Counted from the stretch's first letter, positions 40,422 to 49,997 are shown. The stretch is 64,000 nt of DNA from Streptomyces akebiae (GCF_019599145.1 NZ_CP080647.1:3286001-3350000); one strand, 5' to 3'. The notes: a model not told the origin generated them from the letters alone. Numbers and translations are program-made.

Positions 40422-41375
40422 CTAGTCGTCGCCGCTGTCGGCGCCGGGCTCGGCGACGGTGGTGGTGAGCGGCAGGACACACGCCCCTCGGGCGTCGAGG
40501 TCCAGCCGGTTGGCGGCCCATCCCGCACCCGCGAGATCGGCCACCTTGTCGGCACTGGCCTCGTCGGCCAGGGCCAGGACCGTGGGTCCGGCGCCGGAGA
40601 TGACCGCCGGGACGCCGTCGGCCCGCAGTCGCTCGACCAGGGCCGTGCTCTCCGGCATGGCGGGCGCCCGGTAATCCTGGTGCAGCCGGTCCTCGGTGGC
40701 GGGCAGCAGCAGCTCGGGGCGCCTGGTCAGGGCTTCCACGAGGAGGGCCGCCCGGCCCGCGTTGGTGGCTGCGTCGACGTGCGGGACGTTGCGCGGAAGC
40801 AGTCCGCGCGCCGTCTCCGTCAGCACGGGCTTCCCCGGGACGAAAACCACCGGAACGACGGAATCCGCGGGATCCATCCTGATCGCCCGCGCGGCGCCGC
40901 CCTCCATCCAGGAGAGGGTGAAACCACCGAGGAGGCAGGCCGCGACGTTGTCGGGGTGACCCTCGATCTCCGTGGCCAGTTCGAGCAGCGCGGCGTCGTC
41001 GAGCCGGTTGTCGCCGCCTATGGTCACGGCGCGGGCGGCGACGATGCCGGCGCAGATGGCGGCGGAGGAGGAGCCGAGGCCGCGGCCGTGCGGGATGCGG
41101 TTGGCACACACGATCTCCAGGCCCCGGGGCTGTCCGCCCAGCAGGTCGAAGGCGGTGCGCAGGGAGCGGACGAGCAGGTGCCGCTCGTCGCGCGGGAGGG
41201 TCTCGCTGCCCTCCCCCGCGATGTCGACGTGCAGGCCGGAGTCGGCCACCCGGACGACCACGTCGTCGTAGAGCCCCAGCGACAGGCCCAGGGCGTCGAA
41301 GCCCGGACCGAGGTTGGCGCTGGTGGCGGGGACGCGCACCCGTACGGCGGCGGCGCGGAACGCTGGACCGGCCAT
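40422..41375 (-). CDS. thrB: Homoserine kinase
   Basis: 317 residues of the GHMP kinase family. N-terminal VPATSANLGPGFDALGLSL, the ATP loop PHGRGLGSSSAAICAG and the C-terminal GAGPTVLAL motif are all present. It phosphorylates homoserine for threonine synthesis. Start at 41375 (MAGPAFRAAAVRV) has AAGGAGAG 10 bases upstream. A 324-base gap separates it from thrC, so it may have its own promoter. Confidence 0.94.
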   Translation of the reverse strand: MAGPAFRAAAVRVRVPATSANLGPGFDALGLSLGLYDDVVVRVADSGLHVDIAGEGSETLPRDERHLLVRSLRTAFDLLGGQPRGLEIVCANRIPHGRGLGSSSAAICAGIVAARAVTIGGDNRLDDAALLELATEIEGHPDNVAACLLGGFTLSWMEGGAARAIRMDPADSVVPVVFVPGKPVLTETARGLLPRNVPHVDAATNAGRAALLVEALTRRPELLLPATEDRLHQDYRAPAMPESTALVERLRADGVPAVISGAGPTVLALADEASADKVADLAGAGWAANRLDLDARGACVLPLTTTVAEPGADSGDD

Positions 41376-41699
41376 CGCTCGATGACTCTCCTTGAGCTGC
41401 GAGATTGACGATTGTCGAATGACATTCGGTAGGTAGGTGAAACCCTGCGGCCGCTCAAGACGGCGCGGCGCCGCACCCTTGCGGGGCATATGCGGCGGGC
41501 GGGTTCACCACAGCCTATCGAAGGAAGGTTCTGTGGCGACATAGGGCGCACAGGAGGCGCACGATGCGTGTCGTAAGCCCCCTGTGCACCCCCTGTCGGG
41601 TCCTGTCAGGGTTATCCCCCGAGAATCGACGTCTACGCGCGGCTCTCAGGTCTTTTCGAACGGCTGGGCGAGAGGATACGCGAGCGGCCCGGCGTGAGG
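41376..41699. other. Gap between thrC and thrB
   Basis: 324 bases without a gene. It holds short direct repeats (GGATACGCGAG near 41674 and GGTTACGCGAG near 41697, just past the thrC stop) and an inverted motif around 41404-41432 (ATTGACGATTGTCGAATGACATTCGG). These may be a thrB promoter area and a thrC transcript end, but nothing is certain. Confidence 0.35.
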
Positions 41700-42758
41700 T
41701 TACGCGAGACCGAGGCGCTCGGCCGCCGTCGCCGCGTCCACCGGGACCGTGACGGGCTGCGGGGCGCCCGCGACGGCCCAGTCCGGGTCCTTGAGGCCGT
41801 TGCCGGTGACCGTGCAGACGACGGTCTGGCCCGGGTCGACCTTGCCCTGCTCGGCGGCCTTCAGCAGACCGGCCACGGAGGCGGCGGAGGCGGGCTCCAC
41901 GAAGACACCCTCCTGAGCGGCCAACAGCCGGTAGGCGCGCAGGATCTCACGGTCCGTCACCTCGTCGATGAAGCCGCCCGACTCGTCCCGCGCGGCCAAG
42001 GCGTACTGCCAGGACGCGGGGTTGCCGATGCGGATCGCGGTGGCGATCGTCGACGGGTCCTTGACGACCTCGCCGCGCACGATCGGCGCGGAGCCGGAGG
42101 CCTGGAAGCCCCACATGCGGGGCGTCTTCGCGGCGATGCCGTCGGCGGCGTACTCCTTGTAGCCCTTCCAGTACGCCGTGATGTTGCCCGCGTTGCCCAC
42201 CGGCAGGACGTGGATGTCGGGCGCGTCGCCGAGCATGTCCACGATCTCGAACGCGGCGGTCTTCTGGCCCTCGATGCGCACCGGGTTCACCGAATTGACC
42301 AGCGCCACCGGGTAGTTGTCGCTCAGTTCACGCGCGAGGGTGAGGCAGTCGTCGAAGTTGCCGTCGACCTGGAGGATCTTCGCGCCGTGCACCAGGGCCT
42401 GGCCCATCTTGCCCAGCGCGATCTTGCCCCGCGGGACGAGCACGGCCGAGACCATGCCCGCGCGTACGGCGTAGGCGGCCGCGGAGGCAGAGGTGTTGCC
42501 CGTCGAGGCACAGATGACGGCCTTCGCGCCCTCTTCCTTCGCGCGCGTGATGGCCATGGTCATCCCGCGGTCCTTGAAGGATCCGGTCGGGTTGGCGCCC
42601 TCCACCTTGAGGTGGACCTCGCAGCCCGTGCGCTCGGAGAGCACCTGCGCGGGTACGAGGGGCGTGCCGCCCTCGCGGAGCGTCACGACCGGCGTGGTGT
42701 CGGAGACGGGCAGCCGGTCCCGGTACTCCTCGATGATTCCGCGCCATTGGTGGGTCAT
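41700..42758 (-). CDS. thrC: Threonine synthase
   Basis: 352 residues, the short (class I-like actinobacterial) form. PLP Lys is K62 in [11 protein letters not shown]; the phosphate cup is [14 protein letters not shown]. It converts O-phosphohomoserine to threonine. It starts six bases after the hom stop, so hom and thrC form one operon. Confidence 0.96.
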   Translation of the reverse strand: MTHQWRGIIEEYRDRLPVSDTTPVVTLREGGTPLVPAQVLSERTGCEVHLKVEGANPTGSFKDRGMTMAITRAKEEGAKAVICASTGNTSASAAAYAVRAGMVSAVLVPRGKIALGKMGQALVHGAKILQVDGNFDDCLTLARELSDNYPVALVNSVNPVRIEGQKTAAFEIVDMLGDAPDIHVLPVGNAGNITAYWKGYKEYAADGIAAKTPRMWGFQASGSAPIVRGEVVKDPSTIATAIRIGNPASWQYALAARDESGGFIDEVTDREILRAYRLLAAQEGVFVEPASAASVAGLLKAAEQGKVDPGQTVVCTVTGNGLKDPDWAVAGAPQPVTVPVDAATAAERLGLA

Positions 42759-42764
42759 TGCTGG

Positions 42765-44054
42765 TTACTCTCCTTCAACCCGCATGATGCTGGCGACACC
42801 CCGCACGGTGTCGAGGTTGCGCAGCGCCTCGACGGTCCCGGTGAGGGAGGCGTCGGAGGCGCGGTGGGTGACGACGACGAGAGAGGCCTCGCCGTCCTTG
42901 CCCTGCTGCCGAACCGTATCGATCGACACACCGTGCTCCGCGAACACGGTCGCCACCTGGGCGAGAACTCCCGGTTTGTCGGCGACGTCGAGGCTGATGT
43001 GGTAGCGCGTGACGACCTCGCCCATCGGCGAGACCGGCAGGGCGGCGTAGGCGGACTCGCCAGGTCCGGTGGATCCCGCGAGCCGGTTGCGGCACACGGC
43101 CACGAGGTCGCCGAGGACGGCGGAGGCGGTGGGGGCACCGCCCGCGCCGGGACCGTAGAACATCAACTGCCCGGCGGCGTCCGACTCCACGAACACGGCG
43201 TTGTAGGCGCCGCGCACGGAGGCGAGGGGGTGGGTCAGCGGGATCATCGCGGGGTGCACGCGCGCGGTGACGGAGCCGCCGTCCGCGGCCCGCTCGCAGA
43301 TGGCGAGCAGTTTGATGGTGCAGCCCATGTTCTTGGCGGAGGCGAAGTCGGCCGCCGTCACCTCGGTCATGCCCTCGCGGTACACGTCGTCGAGCCGCAC
43401 GCGCGAGTGGAAGGCGATACCGGCGAGGATCGCGGCCTTGGCGGCGGCGTCGAAGCCCTCGACGTCGGCGGTCGGGTCGGCCTCCGCGTACCCGAGGGCG
43501 GTGGCCTCGTCGAGGGCCTCCTGATATCCGGCGCCCGTGGAGTCCATCTTGTCGAGGATGAAGTTGGTCGTCCCGTTGACGATGCCCATCACCCGGTTGA
43601 TCTTGTCGCCGGCGAGGGACTCGCGCAGCGGCCGGATCAGCGGGATGGCGCCGGCGACGGCGGCCTCGTAGTAGAGGTCCGCGTCGTGGTCCCCGGCGGC
43701 GGCGTGCAGGGCGGCGCCGTCCTGGGCGAGGAGGGCCTTGTTCGCGGAGACGACGGAGGCGCCGTACTCGAACGCGGTGGTGATGAGGGAGCGGGCGGGC
43801 TCGATACCGCCGATGACCTCGACGACGACGTCGATGTCCCCCCGTTTGACCAGGGCGGTCGCGTCGGTGGTGACGAGCGCCGGGTCGATGCCCTCACGCA
43901 CCCGTGAGGGCCGCCGGACGGCCACGCCCGCGAGCTCGACCGGCGCGCCGATGCGCGCGGCGAGGTCGTCGGCGTGCGTCGTCATGATGCGCGCCACCTC
44001 TGAGCCGACAACCCCACAGCCCAGCAGCGCCACCTTCAGCGGACGCGTACGCAT
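42765..44054 (-). CDS. hom: Homoserine dehydrogenase
   Basis: 429 residues. Rossmann motif LLGCGVVGSEVARIM, catalytic domain with GIVNGTTNFIL and the Lys of GADPTADVEG-type loop (AEADPTADVEGFDAAAKAAIL), and a C-terminal ACT domain (YHISLDVADKPGVLAQVATVF) expected to bind threonine for feedback inhibition. Two adjacent ATGs occur (44057 and 44054); the second fits the GAGG site better. Confidence 0.95.
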   Translation of the reverse strand: MRTRPLKVALLGCGVVGSEVARIMTTHADDLAARIGAPVELAGVAVRRPSRVREGIDPALVTTDATALVKRGDIDVVVEVIGGIEPARSLITTAFEYGASVVSANKALLAQDGAALHAAAGDHDADLYYEAAVAGAIPLIRPLRESLAGDKINRVMGIVNGTTNFILDKMDSTGAGYQEALDEATALGYAEADPTADVEGFDAAAKAAILAGIAFHSRVRLDDVYREGMTEVTAADFASAKNMGCTIKLLAICERAADGGSVTARVHPAMIPLTHPLASVRGAYNAVFVESDAAGQLMFYGPGAGGAPTASAVLGDLVAVCRNRLAGSTGPGESAYAALPVSPMGEVVTRYHISLDVADKPGVLAQVATVFAEHGVSIDTVRQQGKDGEASLVVVTHRASDASLTGTVEALRNLDTVRGVASIMRVEGE

Positions 44055-44173
44055 CATCCGACCTCGTTTCCTCACATACCGACATACCGAACACGGTGGG
44101 ACCAGTCTCACTCACCGGACGGGAGTTTCTATCCCCGGTCCGGATCGTGAGACATCTATTTCATTTTCTCAGC

Positions 44174-44197
44174 GCCGGAAGACGGAGATCTTCCGGC
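44174..44197. terminator. Hairpin terminator after lysA
   Basis: A perfect 9-bp stem, GCCGGAAGA at 44174-44182 with 44189-44197 and a six-base loop, followed on the minus strand by an A/T-rich stretch. It lies 22 bases past the lysA stop and before hom. Confidence 0.65.
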
Positions 44198-44219
44198 TCG
44201 TGAATTCCGGCTCCGCGCC

Positions 44220-45611
44220 TCAGCCGACGTCGAGACGGAGAAGATCCTCCTCCGTCTCCCGGCGGACGATGACACGGGCCTCTCCATCATTGACGGCGAC
44301 GACCGGCGGGCGCAGGACGTGGTTGTAATTGCTCGCCATGGAACGGCAGTACGCGCCGGTGGCCGGTACGGCGATCAGGTCACCCGGTGCCAGGTCCGCC
44401 GGCAGGAACGCGTCCCTCACCACGATGTCACCGCTCTCGCAGTGCTTGCCGACCACGCGCGCGAGCATCGGCTCGGCGTCGGAGGTACGCGACACCAGCG
44501 CGACGCTGTACTCGGCGTCGTACAACGCGGTCCTGATGTTGTCGGACATGCCCCCGTCCACGGAGACGTACGTCCGCAGCCCGTCCAGCGGCTTGATGGT
44601 GCCGACCTCGTAGAGCGTGAAGGCGGTGGGCCCGACGATGGCCCGCCCCGGCTCGACGGAGATACGCGGGGCGCGCAGCCTGGCGGCGTCGCACTCCCGG
44701 TTGACGATCTCGGTCAGCGCCTTGGCGATCTCGTGGGGCTCACGGGGGTCGTCGTCGCTGGTGTAGGCGATCCCGAGCCCGCCGCCGAGGTCGATCTCGG
44801 GCAGCTCGACGCCGTGCTCGTCACGGATCTCCTTGAGCAGCCCGACCACCCGGTGGGCGGCGACCTCGAACCCGGAGGTGTCGAAGATCTGCGAACCGAT
44901 GTGGCTGTGGATCCCGATGAGTTCGAGCCCGTCGAGCTTGAGCGCCCGCCGTACGGCCTCGGCGGCCTGCCCCCCGGCCAGCGGGATCCCGAACTTCTGG
45001 TCCTCGTGGGCGGTGGCGATGAACTCGTGGGTGTGCGCCTCGACGCCGACGGTGACGCGGATCTGCACCCGCTGCCGCGTGCCGAGCGACTGGGCGATGT
45101 GCGCGACCCGCGCGATCTCCTGGAACGAGTCGAGCACGATCCGCCCGACGCCGGCCTCGACGGCCCGGCGGATCTCCTCCTCGGACTTGTTGTTGCCGTG
45201 GAAGGCGATGCGGTCGGCGGGCATACCGGCGGAGAGCGCGGTCGTGAGTTCACCGCCGGAGCAGACGTCGAGGTTGAGCCCCTCCTCGTGCAGCCAGCGC
45301 ACGATGGCCCGGGACAGGAACGCCTTGCCCGCGTAGAACACGTCGGCGTCCTGCCCGAACGCGGTGCGCCAGGCGCGCGCCCGCGCGCGGAAGTCGGCCT
45401 CGTCGACGAAGTACGCCGGCGTACCGAACTCCTCCGCGAGCGCCTTCACATCGATCCCACCGACGCTGACGACCCCGTCGGGGGTACGGGTGACGGTCTG
45501 CGCCCACACCTTCGGGTCCAGCGTGTTCAGGTCGGCGGGCGGGGCGGTGTAGTGCCCCTCGGGAAGCACGTCGGCGTGACGGGGCCCGGCGGGGTGTGCG
45601 GAACGGCTCAT
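44220..45611 (-). CDS. lysA: Diaminopimelate decarboxylase
   Basis: 463 residues of the PLP fold III decarboxylases. K96 ([10 protein letters not shown]) is the PLP Lys; [26 protein letters not shown] and the cysteine loop KHCESGDIV complete the active site across the dimer. It makes lysine from meso-diaminopimelate. The usual actinobacterial order argS-lysA-hom-thrC-thrB is kept here with an ArgS-like gene upstream. Confidence 0.96.
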   Translation of the reverse strand: MSRSAHPAGPRHADVLPEGHYTAPPADLNTLDPKVWAQTVTRTPDGVVSVGGIDVKALAEEFGTPAYFVDEADFRARARAWRTAFGQDADVFYAGKAFLSRAIVRWLHEEGLNLDVCSGGELTTALSAGMPADRIAFHGNNKSEEEIRRAVEAGVGRIVLDSFQEIARVAHIAQSLGTRQRVQIRVTVGVEAHTHEFIATAHEDQKFGIPLAGGQAAEAVRRALKLDGLELIGIHSHIGSQIFDTSGFEVAAHRVVGLLKEIRDEHGVELPEIDLGGGLGIAYTSDDDPREPHEIAKALTEIVNRECDAARLRAPRISVEPGRAIVGPTAFTLYEVGTIKPLDGLRTYVSVDGGMSDNIRTALYDAEYSVALVSRTSDAEPMLARVVGKHCESGDIVVRDAFLPADLAPGDLIAVPATGAYCRSMASNYNHVLRPPVVAVNDGEARVIVRRETEEDLLRLDVG

Positions 45612-45932
45612 GTCTGTACGGCTTTCTGTGTGCTCTCTGAGGGGGCGCGGTCGGCCGGGGGTGGGGCGTGGACCGGGAGGTGGGGCGGGCGTCGGCTGGG
45701 ATGTCGACTGCGGGGGGCGCTTGCGCTTCGGCTGTCGGCTTTCGGCTTTCGGCTTTCGGCTTTCGGTTGGCTGCCTCGGCTGTGGGCTTTCTGCTGTCGG
45801 CTGGCTGCCTCGGCTGTCGGCTTTCTGCTGTCGGCTGGCTGCCTCGGCGGTCTGCGGTCTGCGGTCTGCGGTCTGTTGTCGACTCTCGGCCGTCGGCTCC
45901 TGGGGCTGTGGCTATGGGCTCCGCGGGCTCGC
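45612..45932. repeat. Simple-repeat spacer between the ArgS-like gene and lysA
   Basis: A 321-base gap of short tandem units: CGGCTTT-type heptamers at about 45727-45770, 40-base imperfect repeats built from CTGCCTCGGCTGTCGG at about 45771-45850, and four CGGTCTG heptamers at about 45849-45880. Pyrimidine-rich on the plus strand, purine-rich on the lysA mRNA side. No gene or clear promoter is seen. Confidence 0.75.
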
Positions 45933-47261
45933 TCAGAGATATTCGGGTGCGTCGATGCCGAGCAGGGACAGGCCGCCGGCCAGCACCGTCCCGGCTGCTT
46001 CGGCAAGGGCCAGCCGGGCCCGGTGGGCGGCCGAGGGTTTCTCGTCGCCGCGCGGCAGCACCGTGTGCTGGAAAGCGAGCAGGGCGTCGGCGAGGACGAC
46101 CAGGTGCCGGGCGAGACGATCGGGAGCGCGGTGCGTGGCCGCTCGGGCGAGGGTGGACGGGTATTCGGTGAGGGCGCTGACGAGGGGGGTGGTCACGTCG
46201 GGGGTGGCGACGGCGGTGGGGGGCGCGGGCGGGGCGTCTGGGGTGGTGACGGCAGGGGCCGGGCGCGAGGTGGGCAGGGCGTCGGGGGTGTTCAGGTCAC
46301 CCGGGGTGCCGGTGAAACCGAGGGCCGCGGCGTTGCGGGTGAGTGCGCGGGCACGGGCGTGGGCGTACCGGACGCGGAAGAGGGGGTTGGCTGCCCGCTG
46401 CACCAGGAGGTCCGCCGTGATCCGGGGGCGGTCGTGGGCGGCCGGGTGCAGAAGGGCCCAGCGGAGGGCGTCGGGGCCGAGGGGGGTGGGGTCCTCCGGG
46501 GCGGGGACGGGTCGGAGATCGATGGGGGTGGTGGCCGATTCCGGATCACCGGGCGCGCCTGAGCCGGTGGTGCCGTAGCGGGGGCGGCCGGGCTCGGTGA
46601 TCTCGCCGGGCCGACCGGGGTCACCGGCACGGGGTTCACGTGGCGGGCCGGGTTCTCCGGAACCGTCGAGGGAGGTGTCGGCGCCCTCGGCGGCGGCGGG
46701 GGGCCGGATGTGATCGACCTCGACTCGACCGCCCTGGCTGCCGACGATCCGTACGAGCGCGTCCGCGACGACCTCGGCGCGGATGTCGTACGGGATGCGC
46801 AGCCGGACGACGTGCCCGGCGAGGGTGTCGCTGTGACCGTAGGGGAGCGTGGCGGGGGCGGGGCCTGGGCGGGGGCGGTTGCCCTGGCTGTTCTGGGCGT
46901 CCTGGGCATCCTGGATGTCCTGGGCGCTCCGTGTGTCCTGATCTCCCCGGATCCGGCGCACCAGGGCGGTGACGGCGGCCCGGTCGAGGTGGATGTTGAG
47001 AAAGCCGGGGCCGGTGATCTCGACGGCGGCGACGCCTTCGGTACGGCTGAGGTGGGGGCGCAGTATCTCGGCGACCTGCAACGGGGGGCGGCCGGCGGGC
47101 CGGGCCAGTTGCAGGGCGATGTTCGTCGCGTAGTCCCCTCGTCCGCCGGGCCCGGGCGGAGTGACGACCGCGCGTGCGGGCACCGCCACGCTCAGCTCCC
47201 CCTCGTCCACAGCACGACGCACCGCGCGCAGCACGGTGCGGGAGAGCTCGACGGGGGTCAC
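45933..47261 (-). CDS. nrtL: Arginyl-tRNA synthetase-like protein lacking the catalytic core
   Basis: 442 residues against 560-590 for ArgS. The N-terminal ArgS additional domain is recognisable (VVTPPGPGGRGDYATNIALQLA, VEITGPGFLNIHL) and the C-terminal DALR anticodon-binding domain is complete (NPLFRVRYAHARARALTRNA, then ALTEYPSTLARAA and LVVLADALLAFQHTVLP). Between them the class I catalytic domain is reduced to a fragment and a Pro/Gly/Glu-rich linker; HIGH and KMSKS signatures are absent, so it cannot charge tRNA. The name nrtL (non-functional ArgS-like) is used from memory for the Streptomyces homologue. Start is GTG at 47261 without a ribosome site, possibly leaderless. It may bind tRNA-Arg. 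Confidence 0.85.
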   Translation of the reverse strand: MTPVELSRTVLRAVRRAVDEGELSVAVPARAVVTPPGPGGRGDYATNIALQLARPAGRPPLQVAEILRPHLSRTEGVAAVEITGPGFLNIHLDRAAVTALVRRIRGDQDTRSAQDIQDAQDAQNSQGNRPRPGPAPATLPYGHSDTLAGHVVRLRIPYDIRAEVVADALVRIVGSQGGRVEVDHIRPPAAAEGADTSLDGSGEPGPPREPRAGDPGRPGEITEPGRPRYGTTGSGAPGDPESATTPIDLRPVPAPEDPTPLGPDALRWALLHPAAHDRPRITADLLVQRAANPLFRVRYAHARARALTRNAAALGFTGTPGDLNTPDALPTSRPAPAVTTPDAPPAPPTAVATPDVTTPLVSALTEYPSTLARAATHRAPDRLARHLVVLADALLAFQHTVLPRGDEKPSAAHRARLALAEAAGTVLAGGLSLLGIDAPEYL

Positions 47262-47466
47262 GGGGACAAGCGTATGGGAGGAGGGGGGTGGGTATGCGAA
47301 CCGGTTTACCTCGCGGTCCGCGATGTGGACGGGCGGGTGGGACTGCATAGGGGAGAGCAGTGGGGGTGGGATGTGCCGGAGCCGGAGTGGGGGGCGACAG
47401 GCGTCACCGGGACGGAGGCTCCGAGATCACCGGACTACGCAACCTCTGGAAACCCCGCCGTCAACA

Positions 47467-48069
47467 TCATGTGCGGCCGGCGCGCTCCGCACGTTCGGCG
47501 TGCTCCGCACGTTCGGGGTGCTCGCTCGCGTTCCCGATGCCGCTGGCCGGGGCACCGGCGGAGGGGGACGCGACGGCAGGGCCAGAAGCGGCGGGGACAT
47601 GGGTGACAGCGGCGCCGGAAGCGGCGTTGGTGGCAGTGACGACTGGACTGTCGACGCCGCCCCCGTCCGGCACGGCCTCACCACCCGCGCCATGCGCGCG
47701 CTCGACCAACTGACGCACCAAGGCGACGAGTTCGCTCGGTTCGAAGGGCTTGGCGAGGAACGCGTCGACGCCGACGTCGAGCCCGGCCTCGACCTCGTAC
47801 TGGTTGCAGGCGCTGATGATGGCGAGCGGGAGACGTCGCGTCCGCGGATCCCCACGGAGCTGGGCGGCAGCACTAAGACCATCGAGCCGAGGCATGACGA
47901 CGTCGAGGGTGATGAGATCGGGCCGCACCTGATGAACGACGTCCAGGCACTCGGCACCATCGGCCGCGGTCACCACCTCGAAGCCCTCCAGCTCGAGGTT
48001 GACCCTGATCAGCTGCCGGATGACCTTGTTGTCGTCCACAACAAGCACCCGGCCGGACGCGCCTGGCAC
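47467..48069 (-). CDS. Single receiver-domain response regulator with Ala/Glu tail
   Basis: 200 residues. The receiver (1-125) has VLVVDDNK, phospho-acceptor D56 (ITLDVVMPRLDGL) and the Lys of AFLAKPFEP. No DNA-binding domain follows; the tail is disordered, Ala/Pro rich and ends in HAERAERAGRT-type repeats that coincide with DNA repeats. It is an output-less regulator acting by protein contact; no kinase gene is adjacent. Start GTG at 48069 matches the beginning of the receiver; no clear ribosome site, so leaderless translation is possible. Confidence 0.87.
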   Translation of the reverse strand: MPGASGRVLVVDDNKVIRQLIRVNLELEGFEVVTAADGAECLDVVHQVRPDLITLDVVMPRLDGLSAAAQLRGDPRTRRLPLAIISACNQYEVEAGLDVGVDAFLAKPFEPSELVALVRQLVERAHGAGGEAVPDGGGVDSPVVTATNAASGAAVTHVPAASGPAVASPSAGAPASGIGNASEHPERAEHAERAERAGRT

Positions 48070-48242
48070 AACTCGAGAGTAGGTCCGCGCCCACCGCCGC
48101 GTCCGGGTTTTCCCCACTTCCACCCCCTGCGGGCGGTCCCCGGGTGCTCAACCCCGCCCCCACCCCCGCAAAACCCGTTCATGATCTACCTCGCAGAGCT
48201 GGTAGGGTTCTACCCGTCGCCGCCGAACAAGGCGCCTGACAC

Positions 48243-48314
48243 GCCCCCGTAGCTCAGGGGATAGAGCAACGGCCTCCGGAGCCGTGTGCGCAGGTTCGAA
48301 TCCTGCCGGGGGCA
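48243..48314 (+). tRNA. tRNA-Arg(CCG)
   Basis: A 72-base cloverleaf. Acceptor stem GCCCCCG/CGGGGGC with discriminator A, D arm GCTCAGGGGATAGAGC, anticodon arm ACGGC-CTCCGGA-GCCGT with anticodon CCG at 48276-48278, and T arm GCAGG-TTCGAAT-CCTGC. It decodes CGG, a common Arg codon here. No CCA is encoded (CACC follows). Its 3' end is next to an integrase remnant. Confidence 0.97.
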
Positions 48315-48333
48315 CCTTGTATGAGGTGCCCAA

Positions 48334-48371
48334 AGACCCCGCCATCAGCGCTTTCGCTGAGAACGGGGTCT
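48334..48371 (+). terminator. Terminator downstream of the tRNA
   Basis: AGACCCCG (48334-48341) pairs with CGGGGTCT (48364-48371) and encloses an inner CAGCG/CGCTG hairpin. It ends the tRNA transcript. Just upstream GGCACC/GGTGCC (48311-48316, 48325-48330) forms a small palindrome at the probable attachment site. Confidence 0.8.
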
Positions 48372-48547
48372 TCGCGTATGTGCAGTCGTGTGCCGCTCGG
48401 AGCGGGCGTATGTCGGAGTCCGCAGCCTATTCGCGGCCAGGCCGCAGGGCAGAAAGCCGCAGGTAGACCCCAGGAAATGACGAGGCCCCCAGACCGAAGT
48501 CCGGGGGCCATCATGCCGCAGGTACGCGTGTCGTAAGTGTGGCGGGA

Positions 48548-49020
48548 TCAAGACCCGTCGCCGTGCCCGTCCTCCTGGACGCCCTGCTCTCCGAGGAGTT
48601 GGGCGATCCGGCGATTGGCGATGTCCTGTCGCCCGTCGAGACACTTCGCATACCGGCTGAAGAGCACTTCGGCTCTGTTGCCCGCGCGCTCCGCGACCTC
48701 GGTGGGGTCCACGCCAGCGTTGAGCCAGGAGGAGAGCGCGGCGTGGCGCAGGTCGTACGGTCGAGCGGCCGGCGGCGAGGCCGCCTGTTCCGGCGTGAGT
48801 GCCATGTGCCGAGCCTCGTCCCAGAGACGCCAATACGTCGTCGAGGCGACCGCTCCCCCGCGTTCGTTGGCGAACAGCCGGCCGTCCTCGGCTGTGCCGA
48901 ACTCCTCGATGTAAGCCCGGAGCAGCGCACCAGGCGGGGCGGAGCCGGAACGATGCAGGTCTCGTTGGCGGGTCGATTCTTGAGGCCGCGGTTGTCGTGC
49001 ACCTCCCCCGTTCAGTCCCT
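48548..49020 (-). pseudogene. Truncated, frameshifted tyrosine integrase
   Basis: The C-terminal catalytic end of a phage-type tyrosine recombinase is clear: YDLRHAALSSWLNAGVDPTEVAERAGN followed by RYAKCLDGRQDIANRRI, with the R of DLRH and the final Tyr (SRYAK). Upstream the sequence continues in a different frame as VHDNRGLKNRPANET and VPAPPRLVR; one missing base at about 48926-48928 (LVR to LLRAYIEEFG) separates the two frames. Everything before about 49020 is lost. The remnant points at the tRNA-Arg gene, the usual arrangement next to an att site. Confidence 0.85.
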
Positions 49021-49089
49021 GCGCCGAGGCAGTGAACCACCCGGTAGCTGCACCGATGGGGGTACGCATGCGTGCAACGCCGCGGCTGC

Positions 49090-49656
49090 CTAACCACACG
49101 AATCGCAGACGCCTGTCGAAGGCAGTTGGACGAAGCAGCGCTCACAAACCCGGGCGGGCCTTTCAGTGCGCTCGCGCCGACGCTCGACCGCTCCTTGAAG
49201 TCTGGGGGCGAGGGCCGGCACACCACCGCCAGGCGGCATGCTCGCCCCAAAGTGGCGGTAGCAAGCCAGGCGGGCGTCGGCAGCGTGATGCTCGCGTTCC
49301 ATCTCGTCATCTACCGGCGGCTCTCCGGCGACCGCCAGAACGTCCTTGTAGCCGCTGCCTACCTTGCCGTCGTCTGTATGGACCACCAGAGCCGTCAGTG
49401 GTGGATCGCCGCGACGGTGGGCTTCACGCACCACCCGGCCCAGAATCGGACCGATCCAGTTGTGCAGAAGGGTCTTGGTCCGGATGCCGGTCCTGCTCTG
49501 GATCTCCTCCGCCAACTCCTTGTAAGTGATCACTGCGTGGTAGGTCTGCGCTACGCCTACGAGGATCGTGTACGCCTCTGAGCTCCAGGCTTCGCGTGCC
49601 TCCTGGCCCGTCGGCTTGTCCATGCCGACCACGGACTCAGAATCCCCCTGCTTCAT
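49090..49656 (-). CDS. Unrecognised accessory protein with C-terminal zinc-ribbon-like cysteines
   Basis: 188 residues. A helical N-terminal part with HAVITYKELAEEIQSRTG resembles a winged-helix segment; then HNWIGPILGRVVREA and ALVVHTDDGKVGSGYKDVLAVAG; a disordered stretch; and a tail with two CxxC pairs (CERCF and CDSCG). I have no family name. The ATG at 49656 follows GGGGTGGGG; one at 49698 directly abuts GGGAGG and is less likely. It lies in the integrative-element scar, so it is probably cargo. A DNA-interacting role is a guess. Confidence 0.55.
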   Translation of the reverse strand: MKQGDSESVVGMDKPTGQEAREAWSSEAYTILVGVAQTYHAVITYKELAEEIQSRTGIRTKTLLHNWIGPILGRVVREAHRRGDPPLTALVVHTDDGKVGSGYKDVLAVAGEPPVDDEMEREHHAADARLACYRHFGASMPPGGGVPALAPRLQGAVERRRERTERPARVCERCFVQLPSTGVCDSCG

Positions 49657-49725
49657 CCCCACCCCGCCGTGCTCTCGATCGTTGGCACTCTCCGGCATCC
49701 TCCCTTACGGGAGGACGCCGGCGCC

Positions 49726-49975
49726 ATGGCTCTGTGCGAGCTCGCCGCCGTACGCCAACCGGGGCACAGCAGCATCGGCAGCGAGCGCCCCGATCCCTGC
49801 GGTACGACCGATTTTCCCGACCGCATCGTGGCGCGGAAACTCCCAGGTGGCGGTCCTCCCCCACGAGCGCCTGACGGAGGCGGTGGACAGCGTCGAGGAG
49901 CTGACCGTGCCGCAGCCGGGCGCCTCGGGGTCGCTGATGGTCTGCGGCCGATGCGCCCGGTGCGGCGGCGAGTGA
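49726..49975 (+). pseudogene. Possible degraded small gene
   Basis: Two overlapping frames share the coding bias: an ATG at 49726 (MALCELAAVRQPGHSSIG, then TTDFPDRIVARKLPG) and, after about 49840, the neighbouring frame (QVAVLPHERLTEAVDSVEELTV ending CGRCARCGGE). This pattern fits a frameshifted small gene of the mobile region. The product is not recognised. Confidence 0.3.
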
Positions 49976-49997
49976 GACCGGCCGAGTGGGGTCTCAC
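49972..49997. terminator. Small hairpin overlapping the urtE stop
   Basis: GTGAGACC (49972-49979) pairs with GGTCTCAC (49990-49997), loop of 10 bases. It overlaps the last codons of urtE (minus) and may end the urt transcript. Confidence 0.4.

Noticed and set aside
45727..45885. CRISPR-like array
   Set aside because: Units are 7-16 bases without unique spacers and no cas genes are near; these are slippage repeats.
49072..49581. 170-codon plus-strand frame in the element scar
   Set aside because: Mirror of the minus-strand accessory gene with weaker start signals and codon bias.
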